A stretch of DNA of 20,461 nucleotides from a virus: positions 1 to 20,461 of the IMG/VR virus record IMGVR_UViG_3300004461_000498; one strand, 5' to 3'. The notes beneath the pieces were generated by a model. It had not been told where the DNA came from and did not search any database. It saw only the letters and a list, made by a program, of their open reading frames with translations. Positions within the stretch are counted from its first letter, which is position 1. Every line of letters begins with the position of its first letter. The position numbers and the translations under genes are program-made. Positions 13,156 to 20,461 of this stretch are shown here, piece by piece.

Positions 13156-14600
13156 TACTGAACTCCTTGTTGTGTTATGTTCTGTGCTTGTTGTTGAACT
13201 TCATTGATCAAGCCCTGAGCCACTGGAGCAGGATCTTGATACAGCATTGGATCTGTGAGATAGTTGTTGAAATCTTCATTGCCTAAGGCAGTGACCATAA
13301 TCTCATAGTCCAACATCTTTTGATATTCAGGATTGACCACAGCGGCGCGGGCCTGGACCAAGGCTGTGAGTTCATTCTTCTTGTCCTGTATGTTAAATGT
13401 GTCTGGATATTCTATTTCACCATCCCAGGTTCTGCCTTGATATGCACACCAGTAGAACCAAATGTTGTCTTCACAGAGTTCAAGATTATCTGCTTTGTCT
13501 GATAATCTTGCATTCAACATCTGAAACTCTGTTTCCATTGCCACACCACTCATTGTTGATGTTTTGGTAGCACGGGCACTTCCCAAGTTGGCCATACGAT
13601 CAATGGCTTCAATACGCTGTTTCATTGACTCATAGACTGCTGATACTGTGGCACCATTAGGCTGTAACAAGAATGGCTTCAGGCCTGGATCTAGATTGTC
13701 TTCCATCTGCACCACTGAGCCAGCACCTGCCACTGCTTCTGTGCCTGCTGTTTTGACTAATGAGGGGTGACCATTGATACGGATAGTCTGTTCTACTTCA
13801 CTATATTCATTGTATATGGCTCGCTGTAGATCTGCGATGTCATCTACTGATGAAACACCTACGCCACGCTTGGGACTGCGTTGATCATAGCAGATGGTAA
13901 TAGGAATATAACCAAGTCCATTGGCTTCAACAATATGTTCTTTGATCAGTTGATCTTCTTTGTCCATTATTGAAGTTTCAATGCGATCTGGGAACCATTC
14001 TTTGATGGTCAAGATGTGGCTGCGATCACTATCTTCCATATATTTGAAATACTTGAGGTGATACATACCTGCTTGACTGCGTTCCCATTCCCAGTCTAGT
14101 GCTGACAGTGGAGTAATCATTGACACATAAGGTCTAGCACCTACTGTCATTTCATCTGCACGAGTAACAGCCCCTACATTGGGCTTTGAAACAATCACCC
14201 AGCAATGGCCAAACACGCCTGAATATGTAGAAACATCCTTCATAAATGAATCAAAACTCTGCCCCTCTAGTGTGGCATCATCCAAGAAGTCTTGTAGCAT
14301 TACATCACCTTCTAGGCTGGCAAAGTCACGCATAGGTGGCTTACGGAACATAAAGGCATTGTAGACTGCCAGCACACCTTTAACGTGATTGTCTAAGGGT
14401 GTGGTCCACATACGAGTGATGTAGTCCTGTTCACTTTCATTGGCGTATCTGGTTAGATACTGTCCTTGACGATACATTTCACCGCCTAGAAAACTGTTTA
14501 GGAGGAATCTCCAACGTCCATTTAGGTTTTGATACTGTTCGTGTGTTCCCAGTAGTGCTTCATACTGTTTGCTGGAACCTACTCCTGTGTTTTGTGGCAT
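13155..14600 (-). CDS. Portal protein
   Basis: A 481-residue protein directly after the large terminase, the normal place of the portal, the dodecameric ring for DNA entry and exit. Marks include DYITRMWTTPLDNHVKGVLA (about 60-80), the beta/alpha wing with YVSMITPLSALDWEWER (about 153-170), ADLQRAIYNEYSEVEQTIR (about 255-275), the crown/stem region LGSARATKTSTMSGVAMETE (about 346-365), and a Gln-rich C-terminus (NEVQQQAQNITQQGVQ). It resembles the portal type of marine siphoviruses (DUF4055-like, a tentative label). Its start follows the terminase stop by 10 nt. Confidence 0.85.
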   Translation of the reverse strand: MPQNTGVGSSKQYEALLGTHEQYQNLNGRWRFLLNSFLGGEMYRQGQYLTRYANESEQDYITRMWTTPLDNHVKGVLAVYNAFMFRKPPMRDFASLEGDVMLQDFLDDATLEGQSFDSFMKDVSTYSGVFGHCWVIVSKPNVGAVTRADEMTVGARPYVSMITPLSALDWEWERSQAGMYHLKYFKYMEDSDRSHILTIKEWFPDRIETSIMDKEDQLIKEHIVEANGLGYIPITICYDQRSPKRGVGVSSVDDIADLQRAIYNEYSEVEQTIRINGHPSLVKTAGTEAVAGAGSVVQMEDNLDPGLKPFLLQPNGATVSAVYESMKQRIEAIDRMANLGSARATKTSTMSGVAMETEFQMLNARLSDKADNLELCEDNIWFYWCAYQGRTWDGEIEYPDTFNIQDKKNELTALVQARAAVVNPEYQKMLDYEIMVTALGNEDFNNYLTDPMLYQDPAPVAQGLINEVQQQAQNITQQGVQ

Positions 14601-14610
14601 TTTTTCTTCC

Positions 14611-15921
14611 TCAATATCTGTAAGTTGTTGTTGTTCTTGCGGCTCGGGTATCTAGTGAATGTCCCCAGGTTGTAGGCTGAGCAACACCGCTGTGATCGCG
14701 ACCAATGGGGAATAGATAGTCAACCATATAACCCAAGGCATCCATCATATGATCATAGCCTGACTCTTTGTCTGGCTGACTGGTGCCTTCTTTGTAGGTC
14801 TGACGCTCTAGTCCCTCAATAGTGTATTTACAGCGCGGATCTATAAAGAGGTGTCTAATGCCTGATGTTGAACACAATCTTGAGTTCACTGCATTGATAC
14901 GATCTCGCACTGGTGTATGGCTGTGTGGTGCCTTTACGACAAATCCTGCGTTTTGGAGGATGGTGATGTCAGTAGAGCCACCTGCTGATGTTTTTCTTTG
15001 TCGTGCCGCTGGATCTGGATATGCCCAGATTTTAGCACTTGGATATCTGCTTTTAACTTCATCCACTGCTTCTTGGGTGTTAGAAGAAAACATACGGATT
15101 TCATCAATGACATAGAGACTGTCTCCTGAACGAACTGCTATGACCACACTCATAGGATCTATGTTAAAGTCCCATCCAGTGTAGAGAACCTGCTGTTTGA
15201 TGTCTTTGAATGGTCCTTTAGGATCTGAGATGTTTATGGGCACAACATTGTGAGCACGGTCAAAGCCATAGTAGATACGACCTGCAAAGGTTTCAAAGGT
15301 TGCTAGGTATTCTTGATTAAATGTGCGAGCATCCAGGTCTCTGCGTGCCTGTTGTATTTCTTCTTCAGGAACTTGTCCACCATCAATAGTGGTAAAAGTA
15401 TATGATGCCCAGTGTTGGGGATCTTCTAGGGTATTCTGATAGAGTTCATAGGCCCAGTTGCCAATGCCCTTGGGTGTGCCAATAAACAGAGCACGGCCCT
15501 GCTTGTCTGATAGTGTAGGGCGTAGTGTTTCAAACCAAGCGTCTGGTGCTATGTCAGCGAACTCATCCAATACGATAAAGTCCAGCCCAACTCCACGCAG
15601 ACTATCGTGATTATCAGCGCCTTTAAGAGATATAGTAGATCCATTTTTGAGATGGATGGTAAGTTCAGTTTCATTTATTTTGTCTGCCCATTTTAGGTCT
15701 TGCAGTCTATGTTTGAGTTTCTTCCAGGTGATGTTCTTTGATTGTCTATATGAGGGACTCACATACCAAACATCCTTGTTGGGCAGTCTAGCGTGATAGC
15801 ATAACTCACGGATGGCCAGATGTGTTTTGCCAAACCTTCGTCCCGCTACGCAGACACGAAATCTAGTTGCATCTTTGGCTATTTTATTCTGGGCTGGTGT
15901 CAGCATCATCTTCTGCTTCAT
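14611..15921 (-). CDS. terL: Terminase large subunit
   Basis: A 436-residue packaging motor. Walker A is GRRFGKT at residues 27-33, Walker B is FIVLDE at 115-120, and the coupling motif is FIGTPKG at 146-152. The RNase H-like nuclease domain starts at about 245 with TGWDFNIDPMS, Asp251 being the first metal ligand; YDHMMDALGYMVDYLFP near residue 395 is the C-terminal acidic nuclease motif. It cuts concatemers and drives DNA into the prohead through the portal. The gene start overlaps the small terminase by 38 nt; an alternative ATG lies at residue 5. Stop is TGA. Confidence 0.96.
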   Translation of the reverse strand: MKQKMMLTPAQNKIAKDATRFRVCVAGRRFGKTHLAIRELCYHARLPNKDVWYVSPSYRQSKNITWKKLKHRLQDLKWADKINETELTIHLKNGSTISLKGADNHDSLRGVGLDFIVLDEFADIAPDAWFETLRPTLSDKQGRALFIGTPKGIGNWAYELYQNTLEDPQHWASYTFTTIDGGQVPEEEIQQARRDLDARTFNQEYLATFETFAGRIYYGFDRAHNVVPINISDPKGPFKDIKQQVLYTGWDFNIDPMSVVIAVRSGDSLYVIDEIRMFSSNTQEAVDEVKSRYPSAKIWAYPDPAARQRKTSAGGSTDITILQNAGFVVKAPHSHTPVRDRINAVNSRLCSTSGIRHLFIDPRCKYTIEGLERQTYKEGTSQPDKESGYDHMMDALGYMVDYLFPIGRDHSGVAQPTTWGHSLDTRAARTTTTYRY

Positions 15922-16390
15922 TCCAAGGTAAAGGCTGATTTTCTTGTGAACTATTAGGATTGTCGCTCATACCCAACAGGTTCTTAGATAGCCATATCTG
16001 CATCACTGCATTGCCACCTAAGGCATTCTTTAACATAGCACGGCGCAATGACATTTTGACATCTTCACGGCCCTTTGCTAGAATATCGCTAAAGTTGTAT
16101 TTTAAGGTGCTTTCTGCTATGTCAAACCAACGGGCTATTTCACTGTCATTACAGCCTATTGCTGCCAGTTCGTAGACGTCTTGTGGTGCCACAACCTTCT
16201 TACGGTTACCTCTGCCCACTTCATAGCCAAATACTTCCACTGCCACCAACTGCTTGGGCTTGTTGCCTGTCTTGCTAGGGTCTCTAGGTGGGGGCTCCTG
16301 GTAGGGCAGTATGGTAAACTGCTCACCACTGGGTTCTTTGCTAGGATCACTGGGTTCAAGCCCTAGTTCTAGTGCTTCTTCAGGGGTCAT
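15884..16390 (-). CDS. terS: Terminase small subunit
   Basis: A 168-residue protein with a disordered Pro/Gly-rich N-terminus (1-45) and a helix-turn-helix at about 70-100 (DVYELAAIGCNDSEIARWFD, IAESTLKYNF) for binding packaging-site DNA. A central helix (MSLRRAMLKNALGGNAVMQI) serves oligomerisation, and the acidic C-terminus (EAEDDADTSPE) suits contact with the large subunit. It overlaps the terL start by 38 nt and the upstream adaptor-like gene by TAATG at 16390. Confidence 0.88.
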   Translation of the reverse strand: MTPEEALELGLEPSDPSKEPSGEQFTILPYQEPPPRDPSKTGNKPKQLVAVEVFGYEVGRGNRKKVVAPQDVYELAAIGCNDSEIARWFDIAESTLKYNFSDILAKGREDVKMSLRRAMLKNALGGNAVMQIWLSKNLLGMSDNPNSSQENQPLPWNEAEDDADTSPE

Positions 16391-16725
16391 TATAGACTGC
16401 GGTTCTCTATTTTAACTCTAAAATATCTGCGATCTTGACTGCTGTCATCTGTGGTAATAGCGGCTGTGACTGTGTAGATCTTGCCCACTTGTCCACCACT
16501 GAGTTCAACATAAGTGATCTTGTTGCCCGCCGTAATGCCACTGCTGACTCTGACCACTGGTGCTGGGTCATTGGCACGAGTTTGAACTGTATAGGTCACT
16601 GCTGTGATGGTCTGACCTGCGGCCAGCCATTCTGTCCAATCCATTGAATACACCAGGACTGCTGATGGGTCCTTAGGTATCCAAGCACCTTCATTATCTT
16701 GTTTGTATCCTGTGATGGTAGTCAT
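16390..16725 (-). CDS. Ig-like small protein, fiber-tail adaptor type
   Basis: A 111-residue beta-sandwich protein. The pattern DPSAVLVYSMDWTEWLAAGQ (about 17-36), TITAVTYTV, ITYVELSGGQVGKIYTVTAA and RRYFRVKIENR matches the small Ig-like proteins called phage fiber-tail adaptors (D..WL..G.TI....V, SGG..G..Y.VT..I.T, R.F.V.V). It lies between the repeat/ConA appendage gene and the terminase genes, consistent with attaching that appendage to the virion. The family call is by pattern. Confidence 0.65.
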   Translation of the reverse strand: MTTITGYKQDNEGAWIPKDPSAVLVYSMDWTEWLAAGQTITAVTYTVQTRANDPAPVVRVSSGITAGNKITYVELSGGQVGKIYTVTAAITTDDSSQDRRYFRVKIENRSL

Positions 16726-16740
16726 AGTTTGTCCTTGTTT

Positions 16741-19725
16741 TTACAATACTGTATTTAAGTGATTTTCTTGATCTATAGTCAATATGCGACTTTCTGGCAG
16801 GACTCGTTTGATTCTTGTGGCCTGCTCCACTGTATATGTTCTTGATTCTGCTAGAACTCGCTTGCTTCTTGATTCTGCTGGCACCTGTATCTGTAGTTCT
16901 GGTAGGATGTTGAATACATCACCCACTGTGATTTCAGTGACTATGGCAGTGAAATAAGCACTTGCCTGATAGCGAACTCCTGCTCTTGAGACCACAGTGA
17001 AACGACCTGTTATAGCCGCAGAATGGTTAGCACGATAGTTTGCTGACTCTGTGGTGGTAAATCGTGATGTCACAGCCACTGCAAAGTCTTTCTTCTGTCC
17101 TATTCTGCAGACAATAGTGGCTGTAGAACTCAATGCTATTGCTGTTGATCTAGTTCTTGTGGCAACTGTTGATATTGCTGCCACAGTGGTCAAGGCCGCT
17201 TGGGCACGAATCAGTTTCTGTGCTGATGCTGACTGTGTGAATGCTGACTGCAGAGCCGCTGTGCTTCTCAGTGTTTTTGTGGCTGTGGTTGACTGTGCGA
17301 ATGCTGAAGCAAGAGGTATTTCACTACCTCTCAATCTTCTAGCAGAGATCGTAGTAGTCACTGCTGACGTAATGGCTACTGTGGTAACAATGACCTTGCG
17401 GGCTGTGGCTGTCAGTGTGGCTGCTGATGCCACTGTGGCTGTGCCATATTTTACTCTAGTCGCAGTGGCAGATTGTGTAAATGCTGATGATAATGATGAC
17501 GACAGTCTAGCAGACTTGATCACTGTGGCAGTCTGTGTGGCTACAGAGGTCAGTGTAGCAGTGATATTTCTATATTTGACTGCTGACGCTGTGATGGTAA
17601 ATGCTGATGATAATGCGGCACCAGATGCAATCACAGTCACAAAGTTGCTGGATAGCGAAGCCTGTGCTGTCCAACCCTGTGCGGGAACATCACCTGCAGA
17701 GACTGAGACTACTGTTTCATATCTTGGATCAAAATCATATGCGCCTGTGCGACTTGGTGGATATGGATTGGGATTATAGGCAGTTTGATACCAATCATTG
17801 TAAACACCCTGTATGTGAGTATCTGAGGTAGTGCCTGGTGCATAGGCCACTTGACCTTCAAGACTAGGAGTGGTAAATCCATTACTACCATAGTAACTGC
17901 CTACATCATAGAGATCTGTAGTGGAGTTATAGAAACTGCTTCTCTGTGCGATCAAGAACTGTGCCATATCCATTCTTGCTCTAGGCTCACTGCTTCTGCG
18001 TCCACCACCTATTTGAATATTGGTGCTGTAACCCACTGCCAGGCCATAGAAATAACCACCAGCATTTTTCTCACCCTGTGCAATGCCATCAACCCAAGCG
18101 GCAAATCTCTGGTGTCCACCAGTGGCCACATTCCATTCTTTGATATAGATCAAATAGTGGTGCCACTTTGCGTCATTGGGAACTGCATTGGTCCATTGCA
18201 CCTGTAGATTGGCATTTCCTGCTGAGCCACTTTCATCATAGGCACCAAATGCCAATGTGGTATTGTCATCATAGCCAATCTGGAAATACTGTTGATTGTA
18301 GTTCCAGTTACCACCTGGCAATCCGTTAGATCCTACAAAACTTCTTGATGTGTTCCAAACAAATATTCCACCAATGGGCTGTGTATTGTCTTTTCTTGCC
18401 CAGAAACTGAATAATGCACCAGCACCCAGTCCACCACCATTACCATTGTCTATGTTGGAGTCTACATACTGCACCCATTGTTGAGGTTCAATGGCCCAAC
18501 CAGTGATTCTAGGACCATTTGTGGCACGACGAATAACACCAAAACTGGCAGTGACTGTAAACCTTGGTTCAAGAGTGGCTGTATTTGTGGCTGTTTTAAC
18601 TGCCACAGTGACATCAGTGGCTATGCTAGGGAATGTGGCTGTGACTACCACAGTCTTTCTAGCAGTGACATTGACTGTGACTGCAGAACCTAATGTAATG
18701 GAAGTTGAAGTAACTTTTTTAGCAATAGCAGTTTGTGTAAATGCTGATGAAACTGTCACTATGCCGTATTTTATAACACCTATACTGGCAGACTGTGCAA
18801 ATGCACTGGCAATAGTTGAACCAGTTGCTCTAGTTCTTGCCACTGTGGCAGACTGTAAGAATGCTGATGCAAGACTAGAACTATATCCTGTAGTCTTACG
18901 GCCTGTGATAGACGTGGTAAATGCACTGGCAATATTTGAACTAGTTCTTGCAGTTTTTCTAGCAGTGACATTGACTGTGAATGCTGTTGATAATGCGGCA
19001 TTACCTTTAATGGTCAGTTGACCATTGGCAGTTTGTGTAAACGCTGATGCTATATTTGCAGTGGCATATTTTACTGCTGATAGACTTGCTGTAAGACTAG
19101 CACTACCACCACCTTGTTCATAGTAGCCTTCTAGAATATAGTCTTCTAGATAATAGGGCTCTAGAGCAATCTTTGCTGATCTAATGCGTGTTGGTGTTAG
19201 GGATTGTGTAAACTGACTTGATGCTGTTGAACTTGCGTTCTTTGTTGCTGATATAACTGCACTGACCGCGGCTGTGGCTGACAGTGATGAGGTAATACCT
19301 CTCAATCTCGCAGCCTGTGCGGCAATATTGGCAATGGTGGTAAGAGTTATTGATGCTCTTGCATTGACTACCACTGAGGCTGTCAATGCACCATTGCTAA
19401 ATGCCTGCAATACTATTTCACGTGTTCTATATCCCTGTGCTGATTGTGTGAATGCACTTGACATTGACGCAGTGGCAGATTTAATACTGCCTGCTGTGAC
19501 TGATTGTGTAAATGCTGAACTTATTGATGCTGAGGCATTTACATATCTAATACTAAAGGATATGGCATTACAATATAAAGTAGCATAGGAGCCTGTGCTG
19601 ATAAAATAGCCATCAACAAAATACCCTTCAGTGAAGTAATCCCCAAGGATTACTCCAGCATCAGCGGTATATGTATAATAGTTGTCAGCAACATAGCCAC
19701 TGACATAATAGACAATATCAGCCAC
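16741..19725 (-). CDS. Giant repeat appendage protein with embedded ConA/LamG-like domain
   Basis: A 994-residue protein; GTG start at 19725 with AAGGAG at 5 nt. The N-terminus (1-55) is Tyr-rich (YFTEGYFVDGYF). Two blocks, about residues 55-395 and 680-905, hold more than 20 copies of a unit near 20 residues with a core like xLxSAFTQSATAxR. Between them, about 404-675, lies a ConA/LamG-like carbohydrate-binding domain with GALFSFWARKD, WHHYLIYIKEW, AAWVDGI and ARMDMAQFLIAQ. A second Tyr-rich patch (ALEPYYLEDYILEGYYEQGG) is at about 195. The C-terminus has three ESR repeats. It is probably a virion fibre or adhesin. No enzyme motif. The repeats generate long antisense ORFs that are not genes. 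Confidence 0.8.
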   Translation of the reverse strand: MADIVYYVSGYVADNYYTYTADAGVILGDYFTEGYFVDGYFISTGSYATLYCNAISFSIRYVNASASISSAFTQSVTAGSIKSATASMSSAFTQSAQGYRTREIVLQAFSNGALTASVVVNARASITLTTIANIAAQAARLRGITSSLSATAAVSAVISATKNASSTASSQFTQSLTPTRIRSAKIALEPYYLEDYILEGYYEQGGGSASLTASLSAVKYATANIASAFTQTANGQLTIKGNAALSTAFTVNVTARKTARTSSNIASAFTTSITGRKTTGYSSSLASAFLQSATVARTRATGSTIASAFAQSASIGVIKYGIVTVSSAFTQTAIAKKVTSTSITLGSAVTVNVTARKTVVVTATFPSIATDVTVAVKTATNTATLEPRFTVTASFGVIRRATNGPRITGWAIEPQQWVQYVDSNIDNGNGGGLGAGALFSFWARKDNTQPIGGIFVWNTSRSFVGSNGLPGGNWNYNQQYFQIGYDDNTTLAFGAYDESGSAGNANLQVQWTNAVPNDAKWHHYLIYIKEWNVATGGHQRFAAWVDGIAQGEKNAGGYFYGLAVGYSTNIQIGGGRRSSEPRARMDMAQFLIAQRSSFYNSTTDLYDVGSYYGSNGFTTPSLEGQVAYAPGTTSDTHIQGVYNDWYQTAYNPNPYPPSRTGAYDFDPRYETVVSVSAGDVPAQGWTAQASLSSNFVTVIASGAALSSAFTITASAVKYRNITATLTSVATQTATVIKSARLSSSLSSAFTQSATATRVKYGTATVASAATLTATARKVIVTTVAITSAVTTTISARRLRGSEIPLASAFAQSTTATKTLRSTAALQSAFTQSASAQKLIRAQAALTTVAAISTVATRTRSTAIALSSTATIVCRIGQKKDFAVAVTSRFTTTESANYRANHSAAITGRFTVVSRAGVRYQASAYFTAIVTEITVGDVFNILPELQIQVPAESRSKRVLAESRTYTVEQATRIKRVLPESRILTIDQENHLNTVL
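16750..16905 (-). repeat. C-terminal ESR repeats of the appendage gene
   Basis: The last 60 residues contain VPAESRSKRVLAESRTYTVE and RVLPESRILTIDQ, three near-copies of (V/L)(P/A)ESR about 11-20 residues apart. It may be a trimerisation or attachment segment. Confidence 0.5.
18656..18980 (-). repeat. Exact 25-nt direct repeat, 300 nt apart
   Basis: Positions 18656-18680 and 18956-18980 are identical and lie exactly 300 nt apart, which equals five 60-nt (20-residue) units. They encode the VNVTARK segments of the appendage protein. Confidence 0.75.
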
Positions 19726-19734
19726 TAGAACTCC

Positions 19735-20409
19735 TTAGTTACCTTCTACAAATACACTATTGCTTATTGAATCAGCGTGTATCAATAGTAATGTATCTGC
19801 ATCACGGATAAATGCTGAGGTTGTTGGAGTGAAGTTACCTGTATATCTTGCTGTCTTACTAATACGGATTTCATCCATATAACCATTGAATGAACCACGG
19901 CTATCAATAAACTGACCCCAAACGTGTGGGTTAGTGATCATTAGATCACTTCCACTAGGAGTCCAGTTATAGGTATTGGTGAATGATGTTTTTTCTGTTC
20001 CATCCCAATAGACTTTATAAGTTCCAGAACTACGAACCACAGCCAAGTGATACCAAGTATTAGTTGATGGCGTGCTCATAGCCCAGTCACCATATTTGTC
20101 TCCTGGCAATGCCACTTGAATACTAGTATTAGTCATAGATATATATGGTGTTGCGGCACCGCCTGGACCTGGGCTATAAAGCATAAAGTATCCACCACTA
20201 CCAGTGCTTGGCAATGCAACAAATCTCAGGAACGCTTCTATTGTAAAATCGCCTGTGAAATCACTGCTATTACCCCAATCGCCTTTGGTGGCTTTTAGGT
20301 AATCTCCACTGCCATCAAATACCAATGAGGAATAGCCAAACTTCTTGTAAGAAGTTGATATTGCTGTTTGGCCACCGGCTTCAAGTATACTTGGACCATC
20401 AATTAACAT
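19735..20409 (-). CDS. ConA/LamG-like domain protein (5' end uncertain)
   Basis: A 224-residue frame from ATG 20409. It carries a ConA/LamG fold: FGYSSLVFDGSGDYLKA (about 24-40), FTIEAFLRFVALP, WYHLAVVRSSGTYKVYWDG and GYMDEIRISKTARYTGNFTP. After this, LLLIHADSISNSVFVEGN resembles the start of a second LamG unit that ends soon after. Such proteins bind glycans or serve as virion appendages. No ribosome-binding site precedes ATG 20409, and the frame stays open to the window edge. In this family the sequence usually has an LLLH.D segment before this point, so the true start is probably upstream or altered by the inverted repeat at the edge. The downstream repeat gene starts 10 nt after the stop. 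Confidence 0.7.
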   Translation of the reverse strand: MLIDGPSILEAGGQTAISTSYKKFGYSSLVFDGSGDYLKATKGDWGNSSDFTGDFTIEAFLRFVALPSTGSGGYFMLYSPGPGGAATPYISMTNTSIQVALPGDKYGDWAMSTPSTNTWYHLAVVRSSGTYKVYWDGTEKTSFTNTYNWTPSGSDLMITNPHVWGQFIDSRGSFNGYMDEIRISKTARYTGNFTPTTSAFIRDADTLLLIHADSISNSVFVEGN

Positions 20410-20461
20410 TGTGCTGGTGTAAACAACAGCACAATGTTCATTGATGGTCCAAGTATACTTG
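20382..20461. repeat. Near-perfect 35-bp inverted repeat at the window edge
   Basis: The arm 20382-20416 is the reverse complement of 20427-20461 with one mismatch (20404/20439), separated by a 10-nt loop (20417-20426). The outer end of each arm is the 12-bp palindrome CAAGTATACTTG. The second arm stops exactly at the last base given. It may be a fold-back chimera of amplification or assembly, or a real inverted repeat. Confidence 0.9.

Noticed and set aside
17051-19021. Long plus-strand ORFs (242 and 176 codons) opposite the repeat gene
   Set aside because: They mirror the 20-residue repeats of the minus-strand gene; low-complexity Val/Ala/Asp products, no ribosome-binding sites, and the minus frame is clearly coding.
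18650-19520. Regularly spaced repeats suggesting a CRISPR array
   Set aside because: The repeats are imperfect, in frame and spaced by coding units of a protein; no constant repeat with unique spacers.
1-20461. tRNA, integrase, attachment sites, toxin-antitoxin or anti-defence genes
   Set aside because: I looked for cloverleaf-like segments, recombinase motifs and paired small genes with typical motifs and saw none that could be supported by eye.

Overview
The window is a contiguous piece of a tailed dsDNA bacteriophage (Caudoviricetes) with a long non-contractile tail (siphovirus type). Every gene I can support lies on the minus strand, so transcription runs from position 20461 towards 1. 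No rRNA, tRNA, integrase, replication gene or host gene is visible. The DNA is moderately AT-rich by eye. Genes are tightly packed, many junctions are TAATG or ATGA overlaps, and nearly all stops are TAA. The style (LamG/ConA-like appendage genes, Ala/Ser/Thr-rich repeats, many tiny ORFs) resembles uncultured marine or freshwater phages. A lipoprotein with a lipobox is compatible with a Gram-negative host, but the host cannot be named.

Layout in transcription order. (1) Appendage genes: a ConA/LamG-like protein that may be cut by the right edge, a 994-residue repeat protein with an embedded ConA-like domain, and a small Ig-like protein resembling fiber-tail adaptors. (2) Packaging and head: small terminase, large terminase, portal, a Dps/ferritin-like protein, two very small proteins, scaffold and major capsid protein. 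(3) An intergenic block after the capsid gene with a Rho-independent terminator, a candidate promoter and a long hairpin RNA. (4) Four overlapping micro-genes ending in a lipoprotein, closed by a second terminator. (5) Connector and tail genes: head-tail connector, tail terminator-like protein, a small protein, two tandem tail-tube paralogues, a gp10-like protein, the G/GT tail chaperone pair with a programmed -1 frameshift, tape measure, two minor tail proteins, a GNAT-like protein, and a tail-tip (J-like) protein that runs off the left edge.

The genes amount to a nearly complete virion assembly programme. Terminase and portal package DNA into a capsid built on the scaffold. Connector and terminator proteins join head and tail, the G/GT pair and tape measure set up polymerisation of the tube, and the J-like tip plus the repeat/ConA proteins probably contact the host. 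The most notable items are: a complete-looking frameshift signal (A AAA AAC heptamer, 6-nt spacer, 10-bp stem enclosing a second hairpin); a Dps-like protein with all five ferroxidase-ligand positions occupied, inside the head operon; a possible stand-alone structured RNA after the capsid gene; two tail-tube genes side by side; and a 35-bp near-perfect inverted repeat at the right edge, which may be an assembly or amplification artefact.
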